Shown here one piece after another: positions 40,447 to 52,169 of a stretch of 64,000 nt of DNA (positions are counted from its first letter, which is position 1; the number at the start of each line of letters is the position of its first letter). Source of the DNA: Euryodendron excelsum (taxonomy: Eukaryota; Streptophyta; Magnoliopsida; Ericales; Pentaphylacaceae); assembly GCA_033060915.1 (NCBI GenBank), contig CM065388.1, positions 34,450,001 through 34,514,000 on the forward strand, written 5' to 3'. The position numbers and the translations under genes are program-made. The notes beneath the pieces are model-generated. The model saw only the letters and a program-made list of their open reading frames with translations. It searched no databases and was not told the DNA's origin.

Positions 40447-40833
40447 CATAAAAAACCAAGTGTTAAAACTTGGCCTTGTCCAACTTATTGTTAAGTCGGT
40501 CAATGAAGGCCATAAAAAATCAAGTGTCAAAACTTAGTCCTGTCCAACTTGTTGGCAAGTTAATCAATGAAGGCTATAAAAAAACCAAGTGTCAAAACTT
40601 GGTCCTATTTAACTTGTTAGCAGGTCAACCAATGAAGGCCATAAAAAAACAACTGTCAAAACTTAATCCTGTCCAACTTGTTGACAGGTCAGCCAATGAA
40701 AGTCATAAAAAATCAATTGTCAAAACTTGATCATATCCAACTTGTTGGCAAGTCGGCCAATGAAGGCCATAAAAAACCAAGTGTTAAAACTTGGTCATGT
40801 CCCAAAAAGTTGAGCAAGTCGGCCAATGAAGGC
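40447..40833 (+). repeat. 64-bp tandem repeat downstream of pol
   Basis: Six units start at about 40447, 40511, 40575, 40640, 40704 and 40768, each opening 'cataaaaaaccaagtgt' and closing 'gccaatgaaggc'. Units are 64-66 bp. Open frames across the array (for example 40470-40730) are by-products of the repeat. Confidence 0.88.
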
Positions 40834-41030
40834 CTTGGCCCAGAAAGACAAGATAGATCAATGTAAGCACGCCATTTTTGCCCGCTCGGCAATCTTCGGC
40901 CCGACCGGATTTGATTTCCAACGTCACAACACATGCAAGCTCAAGATGAGCCTTTCAATCTCCAATCCAACCAGCTGGTCGCTTCTCGGGCTCACAAGGA
41001 TCCGCTGAAGCCTTAAGCACCATTATTCCA

Positions 41031-41365
41031 GGTAGTTTTCCAGACCAGGCAGTCCTGGAAACCAACGCCATCCAGGTAGCTTCCCGGGATCGGGCGATCT
41101 CGGGGACCAACATCTCATCAAAGATTCTAGACGGTTCACTTATGGCGCCTGCTAGCCCGCCAATGTAGAATGTCCCTTATTTGGTAGTTCTCCAGGACCA
41201 GGCGTTCTCGGAGACCAACACCACCCTTCCAGGTAGCTTTCTGGGACTAGGCGTTCTCAGGAACCAACACCACCCTACAGGTAGCTCTCTAAGACTAGGC
41301 GTTCTTAGAGACCAACACCGCATAGGTAGTTTTCCGAGACCGGGCGGTCTCGGAAACCAACACGT
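41031..41365 (+). repeat. array of six short stem-loop units in the giant LTR
   Basis: Units start GGTAGYTTTCC-like at about 41031, 41074, 41183, 41232, 41280 and 41325. Each contains an inverted repeat around a GGGC/AGGC loop, for example CCGAGACC-GGGC-GGTCTCGG (41334-41353) and CTAAGA...TCTTAG (41289-41308), and ends in 'accaacacc'. The same six units in the same order recur at 49131-49460. Confidence 0.8.
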
Positions 41366-44080
41366 AGGTCAACACCAGCGCCTACTAGCCCGACTCGGTG
41401 AAAAATGACCAAACCTACCCTTTTGGGCCTCCAGACACGTTTTGAGAAAGTTCAAAATCCCTCAAAACGATAAGTCCATCCTTCCAAATGTTGTCAAACC
41501 ATCAGGCGTCCCCCGCACGCCATTCGGTCCTATTCCGGCCCACTTCGGTCAAAATGACCGTTTTGCCCCCGAGTGACTCAGCATGGCACAAACCCCGCTG
41601 AACGGCAACGGACTCTCTCAAAACCATTCCTGAATATCCCTACACGCCTAACACAATATATCAGACCATTCCTGACCATTTCCAGCTAACTCCAGTCAAA
41701 GTGACCGTTTTGCCCCTGGAAGCCCAAAAATGCCCCGAAACAACACCAGCCTTGGGATTTCGAGCAGAGGTTTCACCACTCGCCTTTGTTTAACCCAAGG
41801 AATACCCTACGATGCTAAACTCACATGACTCGACAAAAGTTCCCTGGAGCGTCTCGCAGACGCTCCACCTAAATTGTCTTTTCCCTCGATTCCCTGGTTA
41901 TAACGCACTGTCAACCGACTTGAGAAATGCGTAAATCAGGAAATTCTCGAACACTCATCCATAGATCTTTCCATCGATACGGTTCGATCGAATAGATCGC
42001 TTCCCGAAGCCCTCCATCATACGGTGTGCAAACCATGACTTTCAGCAACGCCTGGAGCGTCTCGCAGACGCTTTGCCAAGGTTGACTTTTTCTTCGATTC
42101 CCTAATCAAAACGCACCGTCAAACGACTTGAGAAATGTGTAAATTTGAGAATTCTAAAAAGTATTTCCAGAGTACTTTCCATCGGAACGGTCCGATCGAA
42201 TAGATCGCTTCTCGAAGGCCTCGATCACATCAAATGAAAACAGCTACTTTCAAACACACACGGAGCGTATCACAGACGATCCACAAAAGTGTCCTTTTTG
42301 GCACGCTTCCCAATGCGATATCACTCACCTCCAAACATAATTCAAACTTTTCGAAAACATGAAAGTTTATCGGAAGCACTAGGAAAACATCCCCAGTGCG
42401 ACCAATTTCCCCGGAACCTTCCCGATTGACCCAATTATCAAGGTAAAGTTTGGACAAATCTTCCCGGTGATGGAGCGTATGCTACATGCACTCAAATTTT
42501 GTTCAGATCGACCAAATTTCGATCGACGGTCGAGATTTAACCAGTACATAGGGTGCCATGTGTTATTCTGGCAATGGAACAGTACCTGCGCATGTCCTAC
42601 ATGTGCACGGCCAAATTTTGGCCATGCGCATGTAGCACATGCGCATGGTCTGTTCCAGATTGCCTATAAATAGAGGCCTCCCCTCTTGCATATTCTAGGT
42701 CCGAAATTGATACAAAACTCGGATGAAATCACTACAGAAACTCGAATCTCTACATATATTCCTCCCCTCCAACACCTAGGCTAGATTCTACCCCTCCTAA
42801 GCCTATACACTCCATATACAAGGCCTCATACACACTTATATACTCCACTCAAGCCCCTCAAGCCTTCTTGAAGCCACTCAAGCTCCAATCAAAACATCCA
42901 TTGAAGACTACAAGAGTGTTGAAGACAAAAGGTGGTATTCCTTTTACATTTGTGCTCTCCCCCACTCTTCTCTTCTCCCTCCTAGCCTACTTAGGCTATT
43001 CTCTATTTTAATCCCCATCTTCAACTCCCCTTTCTTGCATGCTTGAGCCAAGAGGGCTCCTAGATCATGCCTAGAAGAAAGCAAGTGAGAGCCACCGTGT
43101 AGGGGGACCTCTCACTAGCCTATTTTAAGATGGTATGGCCTAAGAGCCCCTTGTTTGCATGGTGAAGCCTAAAAGCCTTGTATGTGTATCATGAGCCCTT
43201 ACATATTATTATTTTGATCATGTCTTGTATGCTTGGCTTCATTTTATATTTATTGCCATATCCCACAATGCATGCATCGCTCTTAATTTCATGATATTTC
43301 CAAGTTCTACATGTCCTTCAAAAATTGTTCTAAGAGTTGGCCCCTTGAAGTTTAGGGTGAAACCTTATGAGTCATGCCTTAGAAAATCCCTCACAACCCC
43401 CTAATTCATACTTTTGCACCATTGTATTTCAACTTGCATGAAAATTGCTTTCAAACTCTCTAATATTCAAGGTTTCCATTCTCTCAAAGTTAGTGGCTGA
43501 AATGGCCCCATGGAACCCTCTCTTGAGTGGTCTCCCTTTATATTGGCCATAGGAGCCCTAAATTGTTAGAATGGTTCCCTTTCCTCTTCATGCTTGCCTA
43601 AGAATGATGTTCAAACTCTTTGAATTCTATGGTTTCTATTCTCTTAAGTTTAGTGGTTGGAATGGCCCCATGGAATTCTCTCTTGAGTGGTCTCCCATTT
43701 ATTGGCCATATGAACCCTCTCTTGATGGAATGGTTCCCTTGAAAAATAGTTTTCAAAATCCTTCTCCAAAAATGATTTCAAAAATGCACTCTCACCATCT
43801 TTGCACCAAAAATGATCTTCCAAAAATCACTATCATTATGTTGAATTTTGACCCCTTATACTCTTGTCAAGATATTGGTTATAATGGCCATAAGGAAACC
43901 TTCCTTGGAATGGTCTCCAATCACCAACCATATAAACCATATTCTTGGCCAGAGTCAAAATTTTCATGGAAATGATCTTCATAAAGATTATCAACCAAAG
44001 TCCATTGCATATCATGTTGTGTTTTCAAAACTCTTTCCAAGAGTGCATCAAAACAACTTTCAAGACCATTCTCCAATCTA

Positions 44081-44230
44081 ACCTTAGGTTAACTTGACCC
44101 TAGTTACCTAACCCTAGGTTAACTTGACCCTAGTTGCCTAACCTTAGGTTAACTTGACCTTAGTTGCCTAACCTTAGGTTAACTTGACCTTAGTTACCTA
44201 ACCCTAGGTTAACTTGACCCTAGTTAGTTA
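44081..44230 (+). repeat. 30-bp tandem repeat in the giant LTR
   Basis: Five 30-bp units start at 44081, 44111, 44141, 44171 and 44201, consensus ACCYTAGGTTAACTTGACCY plus TAGTTRCCTA. The match to the telomeric CCCTAA string is partial and probably coincidental. Confidence 0.9.
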
Positions 44231-45784
44231 ACCCTTAGTCTTCTTAACCTTAGGTTCCCCCTAACCCTAGGCTAACCCAACCTAAGTTAAGTGAACTTCA
44301 AAGTCCCAACTCTTGGACCCTTTTCTAAATGATCATTCAAATATTCAAATTATTCTCATAGCTTATTTTCCAAAACCTCCTATTCCCTTGATTTCAAAAA
44401 CCCAACTCCATACACTCTTCTAATGTTCCTACACTCTAAGGCATTTCCAAAAAATACTTTCAAAAGGTCACAAACCTAAGGTGTCCCTAGCCCTCTCATA
44501 GTTAGGGATTCTAAGGACAAGTGACAAAACAAGAACAACCTCTAAGGTTGCCTATATTAGGATTCCAAACACCACTTTAAAAAACAAATTCATCAAAACA
44601 TTCCAAAATCATACCTCCAAGGTTTTCAAAACAAGATTTCAAAAACACTCTCAAACTCTCTTGAGTTATCCAAAAACATTTTCCAAAACTCTCTCAAATT
44701 GATCCAAAAGCATTTTCAAAGCACATCACTATCCAATTTCAAGTCAAAACTTTCAAGACCACAAAGAGTCTTCAATTTCCAAAGACCTCCAAGTGCCTTA
44801 AACTTTTCCAAAGACCTCAAAGTGTCTTAAACTCTTTCAAAGACCCAAAGTGTCTTCAAACCTTCCAAAGGCCCTAATGCGCCTATTTTTCATCAGGCTC
44901 TTGTCCGAACTACGAATGACCTGATTCTCGCCAAGTGAGATACGTAGGTAACCTAAAATGGTGCAGTCATAACTTTTACTCCAACTTTAATCTCTTTCTC
45001 AAAAATTCCAATCAATTCAAAGTTTCTATTCCAAACTCTTTCAAAATCTCCATTATTTTCAAACTTTTTCCAAAAACTTGCATCACGCATCATCCATCCG
45101 AAAAGTGATGACTGAACCCTGTTTTCAAAATTCTAAAGTGGATATTAAGTGGACAATGGTAACCGGTTATTCTAGTGAGTGAACAAAAGGGTGATTAGAC
45201 ATGTAGGTACCGAAAGGGCGGGGTAGGGTGATGATCTTAGGATATCTTCCCTACACGTAACTAACCCTCGAACCTTAGATTTCTGTTTTCAAAAGACCAA
45301 AATGGAGTTGTTTTCAAAAAGGGATTAAACATTTCAAGAGGTTGCCAAACAACCTGTTCTCCTAAAAACCCTCTCTTGAGGGAGTCTTCAAAAATCTTTT
45401 TCAAAAACTCTAAGTTTAATCTTCGGATTAACGCTTAGTCCTAGGTGCCCTAACTCACCTTTATCAAGTTATATGGCGACTCCTATTTTTCTAAAAAGCC
45501 CTTAGTCAAATCAATTTTCAAACCTAATCACACTTGTCCTTCTAGGGGGGACGAGTTCTAGTGACAGAGTTCCGTGCTTTAGGGTCTCCAAGCCGGAAGG
45601 ACCTTGGACACCCCAAAAACCGGGGCGCGATAATGAAGAATCGAGAGTTGAAATTGTGTGGGCGAACTAAAGAACTACCATACGAGAATCAACTTGGAAA
45701 ACAGAATTCATATTCATTCAAAATAGCCGATTCATTATAAGACTTCGTAAAAGAAGGATACAATTACTTCAAAATAGAAAAAGC

Positions 45785-48216
45785 AAAGACTAAACTACGT
45801 ATTCAACAGGCTTCTTAGTAGGATCAGCCGAGTCAGAGACAGTAGGTTTAGTCTTAGCCATATTCAAAATTTTAGCATCAGCCGTCCTTAGCGCATCAAC
45901 TTCAGCCATCTTGGGGATGTCGCCTTCAGTAGGAGTCTCTGAACCCTTGGCCGTCTTGGAGGCATCCTCAGCACTTCCCCCCCTCCCCCCCAGTATTTTC
46001 TTAAAATAGTCTGGAATATTCTTCTAAAGGCTGGAGGAGCTCTTGATATTCATCGCCTTCAGAGGCTCGTGCCAGCCTTTAACTTGAAGCGCATCTACTT
46101 CAGCGCTCGACTTGAATAAGTCCACCGAGAGTATGGCCTTCTCATCCTCTAGCATCAACACAGCATCATCTTTTTGGATCAGATCGGCTGTAGCTTGATC
46201 CATCGCAATCTTTGTCTTTTTGGCTTCCTTCTCGGCAGTCAATTAGGCCTATTTTGCTAGAATCCATTCCCTTTTCAATGTGTCATGCTCCTCAATGAGC
46301 TTGTTATGCTCCTCGGATAGAACTCGGAAGCGGTGCATGGCTTCCAGAGTGTTAAGAGGGCCCTGGAAATGAAACAGAAGCAACAAGATCAGTACACAAT
46401 TAATAAGTAACTGTTAAAAATAAATGGGTGAAGGAACTTACTAGTAGTGATTCATGGAAGGCTCCTAGAAAGATAGAGAGGTCGTCGTTGCTCTCCGATA
46501 AATCAACATCAACCCGCTGGAGGTTACTCTCAACCACCCCCATCGCCGACCTGTTCAAAGAGATAATCAGCCGCATACGGCAGTCGCCAACCATGGGTCT
46601 AACGACCACAAAGTCGGTATCATCAGTTGCTGCACTGCTACTAGGATGAGGGTTTGTCGACACCACTGTGGCCTTCTTTGCTGCGATCTCAATCAGTTTT
46701 TCTCCCGCCGATTGCTTTTTCTTCGACGCTCTCGTCTCCCTATTTTATTTTCTTGGTTCAATGGGGCCGACCTCTATAACAGGGGCAAGGGGAACGACCT
46801 TCGCTGTTTCTGCCATTGGCTTCCCCGACTTCTTTAATTTCTTTACCACCTTCTGTAGTACCATCTCCCTGAGGTTTGTCATATTGGGAGTGTTAAAGTC
46901 CGAAGAGGAGGGGTATACTAGCTGACGTTTCTTCCTAATTTTGGCAGTAGCTTGACGGTCTGGCACCATGAATGGAGTTGAAGTTGACGTTGATCCGGAT
47001 GACCTTAACGAATCCGAGAATATGTCTTAGATTGAATGATCCCCAGGATAGGCCGATGCATCAACAGTGGTCTAAGGCAATTCAAATGACTTCCAACTTA
47101 GGAAGTTAACTCATGATGACACCATAATCACGTCTTTAACAATTTGAGTCCCCGAACTCCCTACTAGTGGCAGCGTGTCAGCAAGCACGTCGACAACAGT
47201 CACTTGGTTGTCGAGGTGTATACGCTTAATCGTAATCCCTACTGGGATCTCGGCAAACTCACTGGCTGCACCCTCCTCCAATAGCTTGGCAATCACCCTT
47301 GGCGGGATCGCAGACAAAGCAGTGAAGGTGGAAACCTGAAGGGGGTAGTTCAACAGGATGTGAGGAGTCCTTGTGATATCACGCAGCCGACCAGTACCTC
47401 TGTAATTTAGGACTTTGTTTAGGTCAGGAAAATTGACACCCCACATCTGCTTCTTGTTCGTACCAGATACTGAAAAAATCAAAACAAGGTAGGTTAGATA
47501 TATACAAGGCAATATACATAAAAGAAAAAGGGGTCGACACTAACCTAACTCTCTGTGGGTTCTACGGCATCAACTCAATGGCATTTGGTCAACAAGATAG
47601 TTGCCAAACTCCCAAAGGCCAGAAACCCAGATTCTAACATCATTTACGCTCTTCCCGAAGATGAGAGACACTTCACTATTTCTCAACTTTTTTCGGTTGG
47701 CCTAGGGTAGACTTTCCAACTATCACGCTCGACTTTGCACAGAGTATAGAAAAAATAAAGCTCGACAAGCCCTAGGTTAACGCCTAGGATTCGGTTAAGC
47801 TCAGGTATCTCCATTACAATCCGATAAGCGTTTGGGCTAACTTGGGCAGGACATATATTATGGTGCTAAAGGAATTTTACAAGAAAAGGATGTAAGGAAA
47901 ATCTAACGCCACCCTCTATAGTCATTTGAGTTAACCAACTCAATGCCGACCTGGTCGGCAATGTTGTATCTAGTCTTAAAAGCGGCAATAGTCGCCAGGC
48001 TATCTATAAGTTTTCTAAGGTGAGTCACCGTAAGGGGACGACCACAGAGAAGTAAGGCAGAAAAAGAAGAAAGTAAATGTGCAAAAGACTTACAATTTTA
48101 GGGCAGGAGCCGCTTTCTCTCACCAAGTATCTTAAACCATGTTTGAATGTGGAGAACGAAAAAGGATACGCCCAATTTATAGTGAACTCTGTTGTCGGTT
48201 CAGTTGCGGCCATCAT
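45785..48216 (-). pseudogene. antisense ORF block of the Tat-like element, decayed
   Basis: On the strand opposite to gag-pol, between pol and the 3' LTR, several minus-strand frames follow each other: 48216-48025, 47512-47111 (VNFPDLNKVLNYRGTGRLRD...), 46969-46745, 46666-46400 and 46242-46024. The last piece, with its upstream reading (EEHNKLIEEHDTLKREWILAK), is rich in Lys, Glu, Ala and Leu in a heptad-like, coiled-coil pattern. The middle has Pro- and Lys-rich linkers (KKLKKSGKPMAET). Some Tat-lineage elements are known to carry an antisense ORF of unknown function in this position. Stops and probable introns break it here, so exact exons cannot be given. Confidence 0.6.
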
Positions 48217-48380
48217 GATGCCTAAGCCAACCGTTACCTTGGAAGCCCAATTGATGCGTCCCTTCGATTTCAGGGCCCGTACGGGATGTTCACGTGTTAC
48301 GAAATGACAGGAAGGCTAAAGGATAAAATTTAAATGCATCTCTCAGCCCTTACCTCCTTCGTTTGTCCAAACAGGGCACA

Positions 48381-48396
48381 AGGGCTAGGGGGCGAT
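48381..48396 (+). other. polypurine tract of the Tat-like element
   Basis: AGGGCTAGGGGGCGAT abuts the 3' LTR start (TGTGAGCC, 48397). A G-rich tract in this position primes plus-strand synthesis in LTR retrotransposons. Confidence 0.7.
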
Positions 48397-48923
48397 TGTG
48401 AGCCTAATAAGAGCCAAGCCTAAGACCAAGAGAGACCAGCCCAGTGAGGTCGGCCCATGAGTGTCGACCTATCGGGCTAGGTCCATGTCAACCAGAGGCG
48501 AGGACTTAAAGGGGCTAGCCTAAAGATCCTAATCCAAAAAATAATTGGGCTAATGAAGTCTATAATACGAATCCTAGTCCTAAGTGAATTAGGACAAATA
48601 AAAGATAAGTCCAAAGTATTAAACAGACTTTATCAACAAGGATTTGTAGGAGGAAAATGACTCCAATTCCCAAAGGGAGCATGGCATTTCGAAACCTATA
48701 AATACCCTTATACACTAAAGGTGTAAGGTACGTTCACTTGAATTCTAGCTCTCCAATATTTTATTCAATTTATTGTGATTAAGCTTGCTAACTTAATCAT
48801 CGAAGTGTCTTCGATCCAAAGAGGGTCAAGACATTCTCATCATCTTCCTCTCTTATAGTTTGTTCATGATCGTCAATTCAGTTTTGAGAGTTCAACTGGG
48901 CCTTTCTAAAAATCCCGCCTACA
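48397..48923 (+). repeat. 3' LTR of the Tat-like element
   Basis: 527 bp, TGTGAGCCT...CCTACA, followed by GATAT. Colinear with the 5' LTR at 31449-31974; a TATA box CCTATAAATACCC lies near 48700. Confidence 0.88.
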
Positions 48924-48948
48924 GATATGAATGGATAAAGTATGGCTG

Positions 48949-51620
48949 TGTAAGCACCCCATTTTTGCCTGCTCAACAATCTCCAGTTTGACCGGACCCA
49001 GTTTTCAAACATCATAACACATGCAAGCCCATGACAGGTCTTTCAAACTCCAATCTAGTCAATTAGTTGCTTCCCAGGCCCACAAGGCCCCACTGAAGCC
49101 ATAAACACCATCATGCCCCTAGGCATTCCAGGCAGTTTTCCGAGACCGGGCGGTCTCGAGAACCAACGCTATCCAGGTAGCTTCCCGAGATCGGGTGATC
49201 TCGGGGACCAACACCTTATCAAATTCCAGACGGTTCACTTCTGGCGCCTACTAGCTCACCAATGTAGAATGTCTGTCATTTGATAGTTCTCCAAGATCAG
49301 GCATTCTCGGAGACCAACACCACGATCACAGATAGCTTTTTAAGACCAGGTGTTCTCAGGAACCAACACCACCCTACAGGTAGCTCTCTGAGACCTAGTG
49401 GTCTTAAGGACAAATACCGCACAGGTAGTTTTCCGAGGCTGGGCAGTTTCGGGAACCAACACCTAGGTCAACACCGGCGCCTGCTAGCTTGACTTAGTGA
49501 AAAATGACCAAACCTGCCCCTTGGGCCTCCAGGCACGTTTTGAGAAAGTTCAAAATCCCTTAAAACGGTATGTCCACCCTTCCAAAGTGCTACTAAACAG
49601 TTAGGCATACTCCACACACCATTCGGTCCCATTCCGGTTCCATTCTAGCCGATTCCGGTCAAAATGACCGTTTCGCTACTAAACGCCCCAACATCGCACA
49701 AATCACACCGAATAGTGAAAGACTCTCCCAGGATTATCCCCAAATGACTCGACACACTTAACATAACACTGCAGTCCATTCGGGACCTTTTTCAACCGAA
49801 CTCAGTTAAAATGACCATTTTGCCCCTGGTGACCCAAATGCACCCCGAAAACAACACCGGTCCTAGAATTTTGAACGGCGGGTCTTGTCATACACCCCTG
49901 TTTAATCTAAGGAGGACCTTACGACACTAAACACTCCCGACTCAACAAAAGTGCCCCGGAGCATTTAGCAGACGCTCCGCCAAAATTGTCTTTTCTCCCG
50001 ATTCTCTAGTTATAACGCACCGTTAAACAACTTGAGTAATGTGTAAATCAAAGAATTCCCAAAAGCTCGTTCATTGGTCTTTCCATTGATACGGCTCGAT
50101 CGGATAGAACACTCCCCGAAGTCCTTCATTGCATGGCTTGAAAACTGCTACTTTCAACCACCCCTAGAGTGTCTCACAGACGCTCTGCCAAGAATGACTT
50201 TTTTTCCAGTTTCCTGATTATAACGCACTGTCAAACGACTTGAGAAATGCGTAAAATAGGGAATACCCGAAAGCATTTCCAGAGTACTTTCCATCGGTAT
50301 GATCCAATTGGAGAGATCGCTTCCCAAAAACCTCATACACTCTTGAGATTTCAAAAACCAACTCCATAACCCTTTCAAATACTCCTACACTCAATCTCTA
50401 AAAAGTTCTTCGTTTCCCAAAAACCATTTTCAAAATGCTTTAAAAAATTCACAACCCTAGAGTGTTTCTAACCATTTATGGTTAGGGGTCTCAAGGGAAA
50501 GTGATATATTAAGTACAACCTTCAAGGTTGTCCATATTAGATTTTCAAAGCCCTAGGTGTTTTCAAAAATTACTTTCAAAAACTTTCAAAGACCAATTTA
50601 TTAAAACACTTTCAGAATCATACTTCCAAGGTTTTCAAAACAAAACTTCAAAATATTTTCAAAACTCTCTCAAGTTATTTCAAAGCACTTCCAAAACTCC
50701 CTCATGTTATTCCAAAACATTTCAAAACACCTCAAAACCCCCTTTCGAAAAATTCAAAGCTCTATTCCAAAACACTCCAACATCCAATTTCAAATCAAAA
50801 TTCTCAAGTCATTTTTTCAAAGACCTCAAAGTGTCTTCAAAATATTTCAAAGGCCCTAACGCGCTTATTTTTTATCGGGCTCTTGCCTGAACTACAAATG
50901 CCTTGATTCTTGCCAAATGAGATACGTAAGCAACCTAAAATGGTGCGGTCATAACTTTTATTTCAACCCAAGTCCTTTTTCAAAACTCTCTATCAATCCA
51001 AGATCCTTGTTTCAAAATCCCTCAAAGCTTAAATGTTTTCAAACATTTTTCCTTCGGACTTGCATCATGCATCATTCATCCTACAAGTGATGACTAAACC
51101 TTATTTTTCAAAAATTCTAAAGTGGATGTTCAATGGATAAGGGTAACCGGTTGTTCTAGTAAGTGAACAAAAGGTGATTAGATATGTAGGTACCAAAAGG
51201 GCAGGGTAGGGTGATGATCTTAGGATATTTTCCTTACACGTAACCAATCCCCAGACCATAGACTTTTATTTTCGAAAGACCAAATGGAATTATTTTTCAA
51301 AAAGGGCTTTAATATTCTCAAAGGTTGCTAAACAATCTCCTTTTCTTAAAACCCTCTCTTGAGGAAGTATTTTAAAAGAAAAAAACCGTTGTCAAAAACC
51401 CTAAGTTTAATCTTCGAATTATATTTAGTTTTAGGTGTCCTAACTCACTTTAATCAAGTTAGGTGGCAGCTCCTATTTTTTTAAAAAGTCCTTAACCAAA
51501 TCAATTTTTAATTCAAACCTAGTCGCACTCGTCCTTCTAAGAAGATGAGTTCTAATGATAAAATTCTGTGTTTTTGTCTCCGAGCCGAAAAGACTTGGTC
51601 CCAAAAACTGGGGCGTGACA
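48949..51620 (+). mobile_element. second giant solo LTR (~2.67 kb), internally deleted, TSD GGCTG/GGGTG
   Basis: It starts TGTAAGCACCCC and ends GGGGCGTGACA. The flanks are GGCTG (48944-48948) and GGGTG (51621-51625), one mismatch. It aligns with 40862-45632 at both ends, but near 50330 it jumps from the equivalent of ~42210 to that of ~44388, losing ~2.1 kb including the TATA box and the 30-bp array. It keeps the six-unit stem-loop array at 49131-49460. It lies 25 bp outside the 3' LTR of the Tat-like element. Confidence 0.85.
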
Positions 51621-51625
51621 GGGTG

Positions 51626-52169
51626 ATTGGTGTGATTTTTCATAAACTACCTTTTAATCAGATTATAATGGATAGAAATCCCTTATTTTCACAAAATCAA
51701 CTTTTGTTAAGAAAATAATTGTGGGCACAAAGGCTCGATTTTCATTAAAAAAAATAGTTGAGCTGCCATAAAAGACAGCCCGACCTACAAGAAAGCAGGC
51801 CCATTTCTAACAAAGACAAGCCCAAAAGCTAGGAAAGACCCCAAAGCTAAAGAAACCCCATCCGACTAAGAAAATGATCCCAAAAAGAGTAATCCAATTC
51901 CACCCCAAACTAAACAAGGATAAACCCAAAGATGTTGGGATAGAAGAGCAAACTCCTAGAAGGAGTAGAACCTCTGAAGGCTTATGAATAAGGCAAGACG
52001 AAGAAGAGTAAGGTATGCATGACTGAAAGTTAGAATAGACTTCTTTCAATTCACTTGTTTAAGTTTGTCTAACATAATTTTCAAAGTATTTTGATAGGGA
52101 CTGTGGAATAGCACTGGACCCGGCTATCTAGTGAAGTTTTTTAAAAATCAAGAGGGGTCATGGGCCTTG
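51626..52169. other. spacer, no gene seen
   Basis: Short non-coding stretch. The minus-strand frame at 52049-51807 (Ser/Phe/Leu-rich) has no recognisable motif and was not called. Confidence 0.45.

Larger units (their letters stand above)
40862..45632 (+). mobile_element. giant solo LTR (~4.77 kb) nested in the Tat-like element, TSD ATCAA/ATGAA
   Basis: It begins TGTAAGCACGCC and ends GGGGCGCGATA (the decayed form of GGGGCGTGACA seen at 51620). The 5-bp flanks are ATCAA (40857-40861) and ATGAA (45633-45637), one mismatch. A plus-strand TATA box, GCCTATAAATAGAGGCC, lies at ~42662. The left third holds a six-unit stem-loop array (41031-41365); the right third is rich in 'caaaacntttcaaa' strings and a 30-bp array (44081-44230). 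No PBS, polypurine tract or pol is present. The related copy 48949-51620 lacks ~2.1 kb from the middle. Reading frames inside show no protein-like character. Confidence 0.85.
31449..48923 (+). mobile_element. Tat-like Ty3/gypsy retrotransposon, 17.5 kb with nested insertions
   Basis: The ends are 5' LTR 31449-31974 and 3' LTR 48397-48923 (both ~526 bp, TGTGRG...CCTACA), flanked by GTTAT and GATAT, a 5-bp target duplication with one change. Removing the nested LTRs (32011-33314, 35913-37218, 40862-45632) leaves ~10 kb. Internal order: PBS, gag with CX2HX4HX4C knuckle, protease, RT, RNase H, a second RNase H-like domain, integrase, a 64-bp tandem array, an antisense ORF block, polypurine tract. 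The second RNase H between RT-RH and integrase, and the leader 'attggcaacacctgtgagaa' (compare the Tat-type TTGGCGCCGTCTGTGGGAA), point to the Tat lineage. The coding region is dead. Confidence 0.87.

Noticed and set aside
40470..40866. Repetitive ORFs reading through the 64-bp array
   Set aside because: The repeated protein pattern simply follows the DNA repeat; units of 64-66 bp are not multiples of 3, so no frame is kept.
43571..44081. Overlapping ORFs of 134 and 77 aa
   Set aside because: They lie inside the giant LTR in a repetitive Phe/Pro/Ser-rich stretch and are absent from the other copy.
44081..44230. Interstitial telomere repeat
   Set aside because: CCCTAA-like strings occur once per 30-bp unit and are not in the 7-bp plant telomere phase.
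40862..51620. Reading 40862-45632 and 48949-51620 as the two LTRs of a single retrotransposon
   Set aside because: The DNA between them contains the antisense block and 3' LTR of the Tat-like element, and each copy has its own near-identical 5-bp flanks (ATCAA/ATGAA, GGCTG/GGGTG).
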